Assembly (NCBI GenBank): GCA_025996865.1
Contig: BNTV01000110.1
Coordinates: forward strand, 1 to 15,511
DNA: 15,511 nt
Direction: 5' to 3'
From: Bacteroidia bacterium
GTDB lineage: Bacteria; Bacteroidota; Bacteroidia; Bacteroidales; Azobacteroidaceae
The notes beneath the pieces are model-generated. The model had not been told where the DNA came from and ran no database searches. It was given only the letters and a program-made list of their open reading frames with translations. This document shows, piece after piece, positions 8,622-15,410 of this stretch (positions are counted from its first letter, which is position 1; every line of letters begins with the position of its first letter). The position numbers and the translations under genes are program-made.

Positions 8622-11600
8622 TTAAAATGTTAATTGAATTCCAAGATTAAACCGCCTGTTTATCGGATATGCCAAGCCGTATCCTCCCATCTCGGGATCC
8701 CACATTTTGAACGGGCTGATGTAAAACAGGTTTTCTCCATTTATATAAATGCGTCCGCCCGAAATGCCGCAATACTTGATAAAATCAAGATTGTAGCCCG
8801 CTTCCACTGTTTTCAGCCGCATAAATCCACCTTCGCGCAGCCACCAGGTTGACGGCTGAATGTTGTTGTTTACCTGATAAACCGCAAGCCGGGGCCAGAA
8901 AGCGTGAATGTCGGGATTGGTTTCGCTCCACGAATCGCGTGCGATGATGGCAGGTGCGTTGCGCCTGTTAACCAAAGGCGCGATACCTTCCGGGTTGATG
9001 AAGAATGAAGTTTGTCCGTTCCCTTGGAAAAAGAATGACAAATCCATTTTCTTATAACCGGTTGATGCTCCAAAACCGTATTGCAGCTGGGGAACGGTCG
9101 GATAGCCGATAGGGATGCGGTCGTTTTCATTGATAACCCCGTCTTTGTTTACGTCGGTGTATTTTATGTCTCCGCGCATATAGTTCCCAAAAGCTATCTG
9201 ACTGGGTGAATTGTCTATTTCCGCCTGGTCAACAAACAAACGTTCGCCGATGTAGCCCCATTGTTGTCCTACCGAGTGTCCTACGGTATAGAGATAGTAC
9301 TCATTGTAAGACGGTTCGTCTGTCCTGATTATCTTGTTGGTTGCATACGTTACATTTACACGCGCCGTTACCCAGAAATCACGGCTGAAGGAGCGCTTGT
9401 AGTCGATGGAACCGTCAACGCCGTGTGATTTGACTTTTCCTATGTTACCGCTGATGGTTGTTTCATAACCCATTGTTTGAGGAATGTTGTTCCGTGGCCA
9501 GTAAATTTTATCTCGTATATTGTGGAAATAGTCAGCCTGAATATTGAGTCCTTTCAACAATCCGAGTTCCAGTCCGAGATTGGCTATGGTGGAAACTTCC
9601 CATTGAATATTCGGGTTGTTGTATCTTACGACATTGTAACCTCCGTACCTTTGCAGGTAATCTTTTCCCCATGAATACATGCCGCCCCCGCTGTTTATCT
9701 GTGACAGGAAGAAAAACCGTCCCGAACGTCCTGCAATGGCATCGTTGCCGACTTTTCCGTATGTAAATTTCAATTTAAACAGATCTACAGTGCTTTTAAG
9801 CTTGCTGCTGTAATAGGGTTCATTGGAGAGTATCCATCCCAGGCCGAAAGAAGGGAAAAAACCGAACCGGTGGGACTTGTCAAATTTTTCGGAACCGTTA
9901 TAGCCATAGGATGCTTCCAGGAAATAGCGTGAATCGTAATCATAGGTAAAACGCGAGGAGTTACCGAGGTTGCGTTCCGGCAAGGTTTCATAAATGGAAC
10001 CGTCGGCGCCGTTGGTAAGGAGTTTTTCTTCAGCGATGCCGACAGTCATAAAGCCGACATTGTGAAGTCCGGAACTTTTGTTCCAGTTTAAGCGTCCTTC
10101 GAAATAATAGTGTGTTTCCCCGTTACGGGCGCCGGATACATCGCCGAGACGTCCGTTTTCGTTCGGGTTGAGACCGTAAAGAGAATATTTGTCCGTTTGG
10201 GAATCATAATTTTCGAGCGCATAATAAACGGGATTATAGAAACGGGTTTGCGAGGAAGCGTTCCATGTGTTTACCGAGGCTTTCAATTCCAGTTTCAGAT
10301 TTTCGAGAATGGCTTTCAGGTCCTGCTTGAGGGTAGCCTGCGCCAAAAGCGTGCTTTCATCGCTTTGCGTATAACCACTGACCATTTCGGCATAGGGATT
10401 GACCATCATGGGATCGACCATGCCGAACATGGTATTTCGGGTATTCAGGTGCCGTTCGTCGGGAGTCCATACCGCAGGAAATTCAACGGGATTGATGCTC
10501 ATGACCATATTGAAAATGTCGCCGGCAGAACGATAGGGAGCATTATATTTCTGGAATCTTCCCGAAATCCGGGTGTCCAGTTCCGTTGTCTTTCCCAGTT
10601 TGAAAATGACGTTGCTGCGGATATTATAACGCTTGATGTCGATGTTGCTGTTGAAGTTGTTCAGATAATCCTGGTTGTCAACCTGGAGCAAGCCGGTTTC
10701 ATGGTCCATGCCGGCCGAAACGTAATAAGTCACCGCTTGTCCGCCGCTCGACAGGTTGATATTGAATTTGGAATTAACGGTATGATTCTTCATCAACATG
10801 TCGTACCAGTTAACATTGGGGTAAACCATCGGATTGTCTCCGCGCATGGTCGCTTGAATCTTCTCTTCGCTGTACCAGTTACCCATTGGGGTAATTAAGC
10901 CGGGTTCATCCTTGTATTGCGCCGTCTGGTCGTTGTGGCGGGAGATACGGGCTTCATTGTAGAGTCGCATGTAGGAAACGCCGTCAAGGAGTTCCAGCAT
11001 GGATGTAGGCGTGGAAACGTTGACGTCAAACCGCGCCGAAATCTTGACTTTTTCGCCCAACGTACCGGATTTTGTGGTGACGGAGATGATGCCGTTAGCT
11101 CCCCTCGCTCCATATACCGCCGTGGCTGAAGCGTCTTTCAGAATGGAAAATGCATCAATATCGTCGGGCTGTAAACGCGCCAGATCATCGGCAGAGGCTT
11201 CAAAACCATCAATCAGAATAAGCGGGTCGGACTTATATCCGAAAGTGGTAACCCCGCGCACAAAGAACTGAGCGTTGTCTTTACCCGGCTCGCCCGTTGT
11301 CTGGAAAGAAATCAGTCCGGGAATTTTTCCCGCAAACGCAGCGGTCAGGTTACTGCCCGCAATCTGCAAATCCTTGGCGTGTACTGTCGTTATGGACGCC
11401 ACAACGCTTTCTTTTTTCTGGGTGCCGAATGCGGTCACCACCACTTCGCCAAGATCTTTTGCTGCTTCAACCATGGTAACCGAAACAACCTGCTGTTTTC
11501 CTACTTTTATTTCCTGTGTCCGGAAACCTAAAAAAGAAAATTGCAAGTTGCAGGTATCACTTGGAACTGTTATGGCAAAGTCACCATTTCCATCTGTCAT

Positions 11601-11765
11601 TGTACCAATTGTAGTTCCAAGAACTCCTACAGTCACACCTACTAATGGTTCGTTGAAATTGTCAAGAACCTTACCTGTAATTTTTTTTGCCTGGCCGCTC
11701 GCTTCTATCGAAAAGAACAGTAGCGCCAGACATAGAAATACAGTTGCAAATCCATCGTTTTTCAT
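8622..11765 (-). CDS. SusC/RagA-family TonB-linked outer-membrane transporter
   Basis: A 1047-residue TonB-dependent receptor of the SusC type. Residues 1-25 are a signal peptide (cleavage likely after EASGQA). A carboxypeptidase-regulatory-like domain spans about 27-100 (ITGKVLDNFNEPLVGVTVGV). The TonB-box region is about 103-115 (LGEVVVTAFGTQK). The plug (about 120-232) contains GKIPGLI, PLILIDGFEA, the RLQPDDIDAFSILKDASA signature and ATAVYGARGANGIISVTTK. The beta-barrel runs to an aromatic terminus FNLGIQLTF. It imports glycan fragments across the outer membrane using TonB energy, paired with the SusD encoded 12 bp downstream. There is no N-terminal sigma/anti-sigma extension, which fits control by the cytoplasmic GntR/LacI-type regulator rather than an ECF system. 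The leader is short and A/T-rich, and the gene may be transcribed mostly by read-through from the permease. Confidence 0.96.
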   Translation of the reverse strand: MKNDGFATVFLCLALLFFSIEASGQAKKITGKVLDNFNEPLVGVTVGVLGTTIGTMTDGNGDFAITVPSDTCNLQFSFLGFRTQEIKVGKQQVVSVTMVEAAKDLGEVVVTAFGTQKKESVVASITTVHAKDLQIAGSNLTAAFAGKIPGLISFQTTGEPGKDNAQFFVRGVTTFGYKSDPLILIDGFEASADDLARLQPDDIDAFSILKDASATAVYGARGANGIISVTTKSGTLGEKVKISARFDVNVSTPTSMLELLDGVSYMRLYNEARISRHNDQTAQYKDEPGLITPMGNWYSEEKIQATMRGDNPMVYPNVNWYDMLMKNHTVNSKFNINLSSGGQAVTYYVSAGMDHETGLLQVDNQDYLNNFNSNIDIKRYNIRSNVIFKLGKTTELDTRISGRFQKYNAPYRSAGDIFNMVMSINPVEFPAVWTPDERHLNTRNTMFGMVDPMMVNPYAEMVSGYTQSDESTLLAQATLKQDLKAILENLKLELKASVNTWNASSQTRFYNPVYYALENYDSQTDKYSLYGLNPNENGRLGDVSGARNGETHYYFEGRLNWNKSSGLHNVGFMTVGIAEEKLLTNGADGSIYETLPERNLGNSSRFTYDYDSRYFLEASYGYNGSEKFDKSHRFGFFPSFGLGWILSNEPYYSSKLKSTVDLFKLKFTYGKVGNDAIAGRSGRFFFLSQINSGGGMYSWGKDYLQRYGGYNVVRYNNPNIQWEVSTIANLGLELGLLKGLNIQADYFHNIRDKIYWPRNNIPQTMGYETTISGNIGKVKSHGVDGSIDYKRSFSRDFWVTARVNVTYATNKIIRTDEPSYNEYYLYTVGHSVGQQWGYIGERLFVDQAEIDNSPSQIAFGNYMRGDIKYTDVNKDGVINENDRIPIGYPTVPQLQYGFGASTGYKKMDLSFFFQGNGQTSFFINPEGIAPLVNRRNAPAIIARDSWSETNPDIHAFWPRLAVYQVNNNIQPSTWWLREGGFMRLKTVEAGYNLDFIKYCGISGGRIYINGENLFYISPFKMWDPEMGGYGLAYPINRRFNLGIQLTF

Positions 11766-11821
11766 GCTTAAAATTATTAGAATAATTCATTACAAATAGT
11801 ATTATTTTATAAATATTTATA
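11766..11821 (-). promoter_or_regulatory. A/T-rich susC leader with two palindromes, possible weak internal promoter
   Basis: Between the recognisable end of the activase remnant and the susC ATG lie about 55 bp that are almost all A/T. They contain AATTATT-AG-AATAATT (11772-11787, 7-bp arms) and a perfect 14-bp palindrome TATAAATATTTATA (11808-11821). On the minus strand TACTATTTG (11801-11793) resembles the Bacteroidetes -7 box but has three rather than two bases between TA and TTTG, and no matching TTTG is found at -33. This may be only a leader; a real promoter here is unproven. Confidence 0.3.
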
Positions 11822-11946
11822 CCTTCCGGATTGGAACACCATGGGCAAGACAAATTACATCCCTGTAAATGGTAAATAAGCCGGTTGCCCGGTCCGTCCT
11901 GCGAAAAATTCCAGCCGTTATTGAATATGTTGATCTGCTCTGTCAT
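11821..11946 (-). pseudogene. Radical-SAM activase (pyruvate-formate-lyase-activase type), N-terminal remnant
   Basis: The first 42 codons encode a clear radical-SAM activase N-terminus: NNGWNFSQDGPGNRLIYHLQ followed by CNLSCPWCSNPEG, which carries the CxxxCxxC [4Fe-4S] motif (Cys30, Cys34, Cys37). Known members activate glycyl-radical enzymes or related partners and are about 230-300 residues long. Similarity stops after PEG, where the sequence turns A/T-rich. The frame then stays open, with unrelated residues, into the start of susC until a stop at 11671, 91 codons in all. The start ATG overlaps the permease stop as ATGA, the usual sign of translational coupling, so this was once the gene directly after the permease. 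The SAM-binding barrel is absent, so it cannot be a working activase. Confidence 0.7.
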
Positions 11947-13103
11947 TTATTTTCAACCCCTTTGATTTTTGATATCAGAAATACGAGATAGGCAATACAG
12001 ACCGTCAAAACAATGACTGCACCTGTCTGACTACCCATGCTGTCGGATGCAAAACCCATCAATACGGGAAATATTGCTCCGCCGGCTATGCCCATAACCA
12101 TCAGACCCGACATTTCATTCTTTTGAGCAGTCAGCGACAGTGCATTGGAAAAAATGATCGGGAAAACGTTTGAGTTACCAATACCGACTAATGCGATGCA
12201 GGTATAAATGGCCATTGCGGAATTGCTTATGTAAAAGCCTGATATACCCATGAGAATTAACAGCGCACTCACAATAAACATTTTCCTGACAGAAAACCGT
12301 GAGAGAAGGAATGTGCCGGCAAAACAACCGAATGTTCTGAAAAGAAAGTATATACTGGTTGCATATCCGGCTTCGGAAAGGGGCATACCGGTTCGTTCCA
12401 TCAATAATTTCGGCGCAGTAATATTCATTCCCACATCAATGCCTACATGCACCAGTATTCCCGCAAACAATAAGAATACCAAGCCGTTACCTAAAAGAGC
12501 GATACATTTCAGGAACGAAGACGATGTTTCTCCTACGGCTTGTTCCTTAATATCGGTAAAAAACAGGTAAACGATGGCAATCAGGCAAATGAAGGCAAAT
12601 AAAGGAAACAATAACTTCCAGTTTCCGAAATACAGAATCGCTTGTGTCGCGATAACCGGCGCTATAAATGAAGCGATCGCCTTTATAAACTGTCCCATAG
12701 TCAGATAGCTGGGCAATTTTTTATCACTGACGATATTGGTCAATAGCGGATTCAAAGATACCTGCATCAACGTATTACCTATACCAAGCAATGAAAAGGC
12801 AGCAATCATGCTTGTTTTGCCATAAATTGCAAACGGTATGATCAGACCCAGAAAAGTAACAAATAAACTTATCAATACCGTCTTTTTCCGGCCAATCTTA
12901 TTCATCAATATGCCGGTAGGAACCGAAAACACCAGAAACCATACAAACACCATGACTGAAAACGAATTGGCAGCCGTGTCCGACAGACTGAAGTCGCTCT
13001 TTACATAGTTGGTCGCTATTCCGACCAGATCGACAAATCCCATCGTGAAAAATGCCATCATGACCGGAGCAATTTTTGAAGCAATATTTACATTTTTATT
13101 CAT
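11943..13103 (-). CDS. MFS sugar permease, fucose-permease (FHS/FucP)-like
   Basis: A 386-residue integral membrane protein with about 12 predicted transmembrane segments, length typical of compact MFS members. The N-terminal FFTMGFVDLVGIATNYVKSD and the loop MNKIGRKKTV (67-76), an MFS A-motif variant, resemble fucose/galactose/hexose:H+ symporters of Bacteroidetes. The second half repeats the pattern (SIYFLFRTFGCFAGTFLLS, GIGNSNVFPIIFSNALSL, IAGGAIFPVLMG). Expected in the inner membrane, taking up the monosaccharide or small product released in the periplasm. It starts 21 bp after the LamG-like gene, and its TGA overlaps the ATG of the activase remnant. The substrate cannot be read from sequence; co-location with the kinase and a sugar-sensing regulator suggests all three see the same sugar. 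Confidence 0.85.
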   Translation of the reverse strand: MNKNVNIASKIAPVMMAFFTMGFVDLVGIATNYVKSDFSLSDTAANSFSVMVFVWFLVFSVPTGILMNKIGRKKTVLISLFVTFLGLIIPFAIYGKTSMIAAFSLLGIGNTLMQVSLNPLLTNIVSDKKLPSYLTMGQFIKAIASFIAPVIATQAILYFGNWKLLFPLFAFICLIAIVYLFFTDIKEQAVGETSSSFLKCIALLGNGLVFLLFAGILVHVGIDVGMNITAPKLLMERTGMPLSEAGYATSIYFLFRTFGCFAGTFLLSRFSVRKMFIVSALLILMGISGFYISNSAMAIYTCIALVGIGNSNVFPIIFSNALSLTAQKNEMSGLMVMGIAGGAIFPVLMGFASDSMGSQTGAVIVLTVCIAYLVFLISKIKGVENK

Positions 13104-13124
13104 TTGTATATGATTATTATTTAC

Positions 13125-13454
13125 TTAACCCATGCGGATTTCGCCTGCGGTAACTTCGTCGTCGCGCAACACGCCGTCCACGTACAATTCGGATTGTTTC
13201 CCGTTAAAGCGGAATAGAATGTCATGCCATTTTGATATTTCATCTTTTTGAAGTTTATATTTCAGCAAGTGTAAGCCTGCAATATCGTCGCTTCCGAGCT
13301 TTGATTCAATGTAAACATCCCCGTCTGTCGCGTCATTCGCATCGGCAAACGTCCATGCAGCTGTTGCGCCCTGAAAACCATCCGTGTGGCGACAAGAAAA
13401 AAACAATAGCAATAAACACAGATTTTGTATCCCGAATATAATTTGCTTACTCAT
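13125..13454 (-). CDS. Small LamG-like lipoprotein, probable relic of a larger hydrolase
   Basis: A 109-residue product from the ATG at 13454, with a lipoprotein leader (LLLLFFSC, Cys21). An in-frame ATG at 13490 would add 12 residues but places the basic region further from the hydrophobic core, so the inner start is preferred. TAAWTFADANDATDG (31-45) and KWHDILFRFNGKQSELYVDG (75-94) parallel DWAFDF and HEIILNFSGIKWTMYVDGKLLDND in the LamG-like N-terminus of the hydrolase of the same operon. The span between these motifs is much shorter here, and the protein ends right after the domain. I infer an internally shortened, C-terminally truncated paralogue of that hydrolase rather than a standalone enzyme. 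It is the first gene of the operon, behind the divergent promoter region. Expression is plausible, function doubtful. Confidence 0.6.
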   Translation of the reverse strand: MSKQIIFGIQNLCLLLLFFSCRHTDGFQGATAAWTFADANDATDGDVYIESKLGSDDIAGLHLLKYKLQKDEISKWHDILFRFNGKQSELYVDGVLRDDEVTAGEIRMG

Positions 13455-13499
13455 AATTTCTTTTTTAAATTTAGTATAAACATTTTCCATTATGTATTA

Positions 13500-13521
13500 G
13501 TTTAACGTTACAAAGTTAAAC
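13500..13521. promoter_or_regulatory. Candidate operator: GTTTAAC-N8-GTTAAAC inverted repeat
   Basis: Perfect 7-bp arms (13500-13506 and 13515-13521) with an 8-bp spacer cover the predicted -7 box and start point of the minus-strand operon. A dimeric regulator bound here would block transcription initiation. The obvious candidate is the divergently encoded GntR/LacI-type protein. Binding is inferred from position and symmetry only. Confidence 0.45.
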
Positions 13522-13540
13522 ATTATTTCTTATATGCAAA
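13511..13540 (-). promoter_or_regulatory. Predicted operon promoter (Bacteroidetes type)
   Basis: Read on the minus strand: TTTG at 13540-13537, an 18-bp spacer, then TAACTTTG at 13518-13511, an exact TAnnTTTG -7 box. Transcription would start near 13504, about 50 bp before the ATG at 13454. The spacing is at the short end of what is usually described but equals that of the promoter found before the NotI-like gene. Confidence 0.5.
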
Positions 13541-13593
13541 TAATATGACAATAAAAATGAAATAAAAAACATATATTTTTATCCTTATTTTAC

Positions 13594-13607
13594 TTACATA
13601 TATGTAA
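13594..13607. promoter_or_regulatory. 14-bp perfect palindrome between divergent promoters
   Basis: TTACATATATGTAA is fully self-complementary and is overlapped by a wider inverted repeat TTACTTA (13590-13596) ... TAAGTAA (13613-13619). It lies about 55 bp upstream of the operon -33 box and about 88 bp upstream of the regulator's -33 box. GntR-type proteins bind such short palindromes, so it may be a second or auxiliary operator. The local sequence is very A/T-rich, so chance is not excluded. Confidence 0.35.
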
Positions 13608-13694
13608 ACATATAAGTAATTTGTAAGTTTATTCCATCCTGCACGTATAAAAAGGAACATGTAATGTGGTTTGTAAACAGTATGTACAAAAATA

Positions 13695-13726
13695 TTTGAA
13701 AAAATATTTGAAAAGCCGTATATTTG
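13695..13726 (+). promoter_or_regulatory. Predicted promoter of the GntR-type regulator
   Basis: TTTG at 13695-13698, a 20-bp spacer, then TATATTTG at 13719-13726 (TAnnTTTG). The start point would fall near 13733, leaving a leader of about 17 bp before the ATG at 13750. A tandem AATATTTGAAA repeat overlaps the -33 region and may be a chance A/T feature. Confidence 0.55.
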
Positions 13727-13749
13727 TATGCGATTTAATAAATAAAAAG

Positions 13750-14844
13750 ATGGTACAGTTAAAAACAAACTATAAAACTATTTATAATTCTCTGAAAGAA
13801 GAGATTATAAATAATGTCTATTCTACAGGCTCTTTACTGCCGACCGAACTACAGTTGGCAGCCCGATATGGCGTTTCGCGTCCAACCATTTCGAAAGTAT
13901 ATAACCAGTTGCAAGACGAAGAATTCATTAAAAAGAAAAAGGGTTTAGGCTCTGTAATTACTTACAAAGGAGACAACCGGAAATTAACTTTTGGTTTATT
14001 GCTGCCCGGTTCAGGGGAGTCGGAAATATTTTCAATCATTAACGACCAGTTACTGAAACAGTCGGAAAGTGGCCGTTTCAATTGCTTGTGGGACGGCGCC
14101 ACGGCAAGCAGCGCCGATATAAGACATTCGCTTATAAATACTTGCTGTAACAGTTATATTGAGAAAAAAGTAGATGGCGTCTTTTTTGCCCCGCTCGAAA
14201 GAGTGCCCGACAGTCGGAAAATCAATCTGCATATATGCAATGAAATCCAAAAAGCAGGTATCCCGACCATATTGATTGACAGGGATATAGTGAATTTTCC
14301 GGAGAGAAGCGAATTTGATCTGGTATGTCTTGATAACTTCCATGCCGGCGCAGTGATGGCTAAATTACTGATTGACGCAGGCTGCGAAATGATCCATTTT
14401 TTTTACCGCCCGGATTCGGCTTACTCCGTCAATCTTCGGTTAGCAGGTGTCAGAGACATGGCGTTAAACTGCCATATCCGGTTTGACGAACAGAATGTGT
14501 ATTGCGCCGATCCGACCGATCCGGATTCGGTAAAGAAAATCCGGATTGTGCCGGGAAAAACCGGAATTGTCTGTGCAAACGATTCAACGGCAGCCGTTCT
14601 CATGTCGTCGTTAGACGCTATCGGCTTGAAAATTTCGTCGGACTTGTTAATGTGCGGATTCGACAATATGAAATATTCCGATCATCTGAAACATTCCTTG
14701 ACTTCGTTCAGACAGCCTTGTGAAGAAATTGTAAACATGAGTATTGATTTAATGTTTCAGCGGGTAAGAAACAAAACGGCTTCACCGGTGACGGTTAATT
14801 TGTACGGAGAAATAATCAGGAGAGAATCAAGCCGGTTTGTGTGA
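13750..14844 (+). CDS. GntR-family transcriptional regulator with LacI-like sugar-binding domain
   Basis: A 364-residue predicted DNA-binding regulator. The N-terminal winged helix (about 9-72) shows the GntR pattern YNSLKEEIINN...GSLLPTELQLAARYGVSRPTISKVYNQL, with recognition helix about 43-54. From about residue 78 the protein is a periplasmic-binding-protein-type effector domain as in LacI/AraR: FGLLLPGSG, KKVDGVFFAPLE, GIPTILIDRD (190-199), TGIVCANDSTAAVLMSSL, MCGFDN (321-326), LTSFRQPCEEI. A GntR DNA-binding domain on a LacI-type sensor is the AraR arrangement; AraR proteins are usually repressors released by a sugar. An upstream in-frame ATG (13666) lies before the predicted promoter, so the ATG at 13750 is chosen. 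It diverges from the glycan operon and probably controls it in response to an intracellular sugar, perhaps the substrate or product of the FGGY kinase. Confidence 0.85.
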   Translation: MVQLKTNYKTIYNSLKEEIINNVYSTGSLLPTELQLAARYGVSRPTISKVYNQLQDEEFIKKKKGLGSVITYKGDNRKLTFGLLLPGSGESEIFSIINDQLLKQSESGRFNCLWDGATASSADIRHSLINTCCNSYIEKKVDGVFFAPLERVPDSRKINLHICNEIQKAGIPTILIDRDIVNFPERSEFDLVCLDNFHAGAVMAKLLIDAGCEMIHFFYRPDSAYSVNLRLAGVRDMALNCHIRFDEQNVYCADPTDPDSVKKIRIVPGKTGIVCANDSTAAVLMSSLDAIGLKISSDLLMCGFDNMKYSDHLKHSLTSFRQPCEEIVNMSIDLMFQRVRNKTASPVTVNLYGEIIRRESSRFV

Positions 14845-14919
14845 AAAAATAAAATGATGAATGCATACAGCTTGATACAAATTAAGATACGTTTGCCCTG
14901 GGCAGCCATCAAGTAAATT

Positions 14920-14949
14920 TTTGAATGACAAATTTATTTATTACTTTTG
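14920..14949 (+). promoter_or_regulatory. Predicted promoter before the NotI-like gene
   Basis: TTTG at 14920-14923, an 18-bp spacer, then TACTTTTG at 14942-14949, an exact TAnnTTTG box. The expected start point near 14956 falls downstream of the ATG at 14925, so either that ATG is not used or this promoter is a chance match. Confidence 0.45.
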
Positions 14950-15410
14950 CAAACGTGAATATAGATGATAAAAATAAAAATCAACCATTGTCTGAAGTAT
15001 TTGGATTTCTGATTGACAATATATCGGACAGAGCAATACGTTATCGGACAGACAAACTTTGTCCTTTCAATAACGTTGTTTCAAATTGCACTAAAAACAG
15101 TGTCGAGTTTCCATTGGGCGTTTGCAGTTTGAATCATAAAAATCAACCAGTCATCATTTGCCCAATTAGATTTCGCGAAGATTGGAAAATAATGAGTGAT
15201 GCAGCAGCGTTTATTTTCAATAAAAAAACGACATGGACACATATTGGTGAAATAAAATTAAATGATAAATTCGGAAAGTCAGCCGGAAATATTGACTATG
15301 TATTGGTATCTTACGATGAGAAAGGGAGGGTACTTGATTTTGGTTCCCTTGAAGTTCAGGCTGTTTATATTTCCGGAAATTTGACAGTAATAAGCCGTAG
15401 AGCTGCTTAA
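14925..15410 (+). CDS. NotI-family type II restriction endonuclease, N-terminal part with chimeric 3' end
   Basis: Residues about 24-152 follow the NotI-family pattern: EVFGFLIDNISDRA, KLCPFNN, FPLGVCSL, ICPIRFREDWKI, FGKSAGNIDYVLVSYD, LDFGSLEVQAVYISGN. Four cysteines (46, 55, 67, 79) fit the Cys4 metal site known in NotI. Asp124 with Glu143-x-Gln145 fits the D...ExQ variant of the PD-(D/E)xK nuclease core. NotI itself is close to 380 residues, so over half is missing. The last 8 or 9 codons come from the 127-bp repeat, and the stop at 15408 is not native. Start is uncertain: ATG 14925 lies inside a predicted promoter, and GTG 14955 or TTG 14988 would be in frame downstream. No methyltransferase is in the window; a partner would be expected beyond the right edge. 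Either a broken gene or an assembly junction. Confidence 0.7.
   Translation: MTNLFITFANVNIDDKNKNQPLSEVFGFLIDNISDRAIRYRTDKLCPFNNVVSNCTKNSVEFPLGVCSLNHKNQPVIICPIRFREDWKIMSDAAAFIFNKKTTWTHIGEIKLNDKFGKSAGNIDYVLVSYDEKGRVLDFGSLEVQAVYISGNLTVISRRAA

Noticed and set aside
10110..10898. Long open frame (262 codons) on the + strand opposite susC
   Set aside because: It lies wholly antisense to a clear SusC barrel, has no recognisable domain, and is a codon-usage shadow of the real gene.
13691..13714. Tandem AATATTTGAAA repeat before the regulator
   Set aside because: Only two A/T-rich units; it overlaps the -33 region and is well explained by base composition.
14871..14913. CTTGAT ... ATCAAG with inner TGCCC-T-GGGCA (14894-14904) as a terminator of the regulator gene
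   Set aside because: The outer stem has only 6 bp around a 31-base gap, the inner loop is a single base, and the T tract after it is short and overlaps the next promoter. Not convincing.
14965..15010. Out-of-frame ATG at 14965 as the true NotI-like start, implying a frameshift in the A-rich stretch
   Set aside because: That frame closes quickly, and the family pattern is continuous in the other frame from about residue 24. One-base error in the A-run is possible but unsupported.
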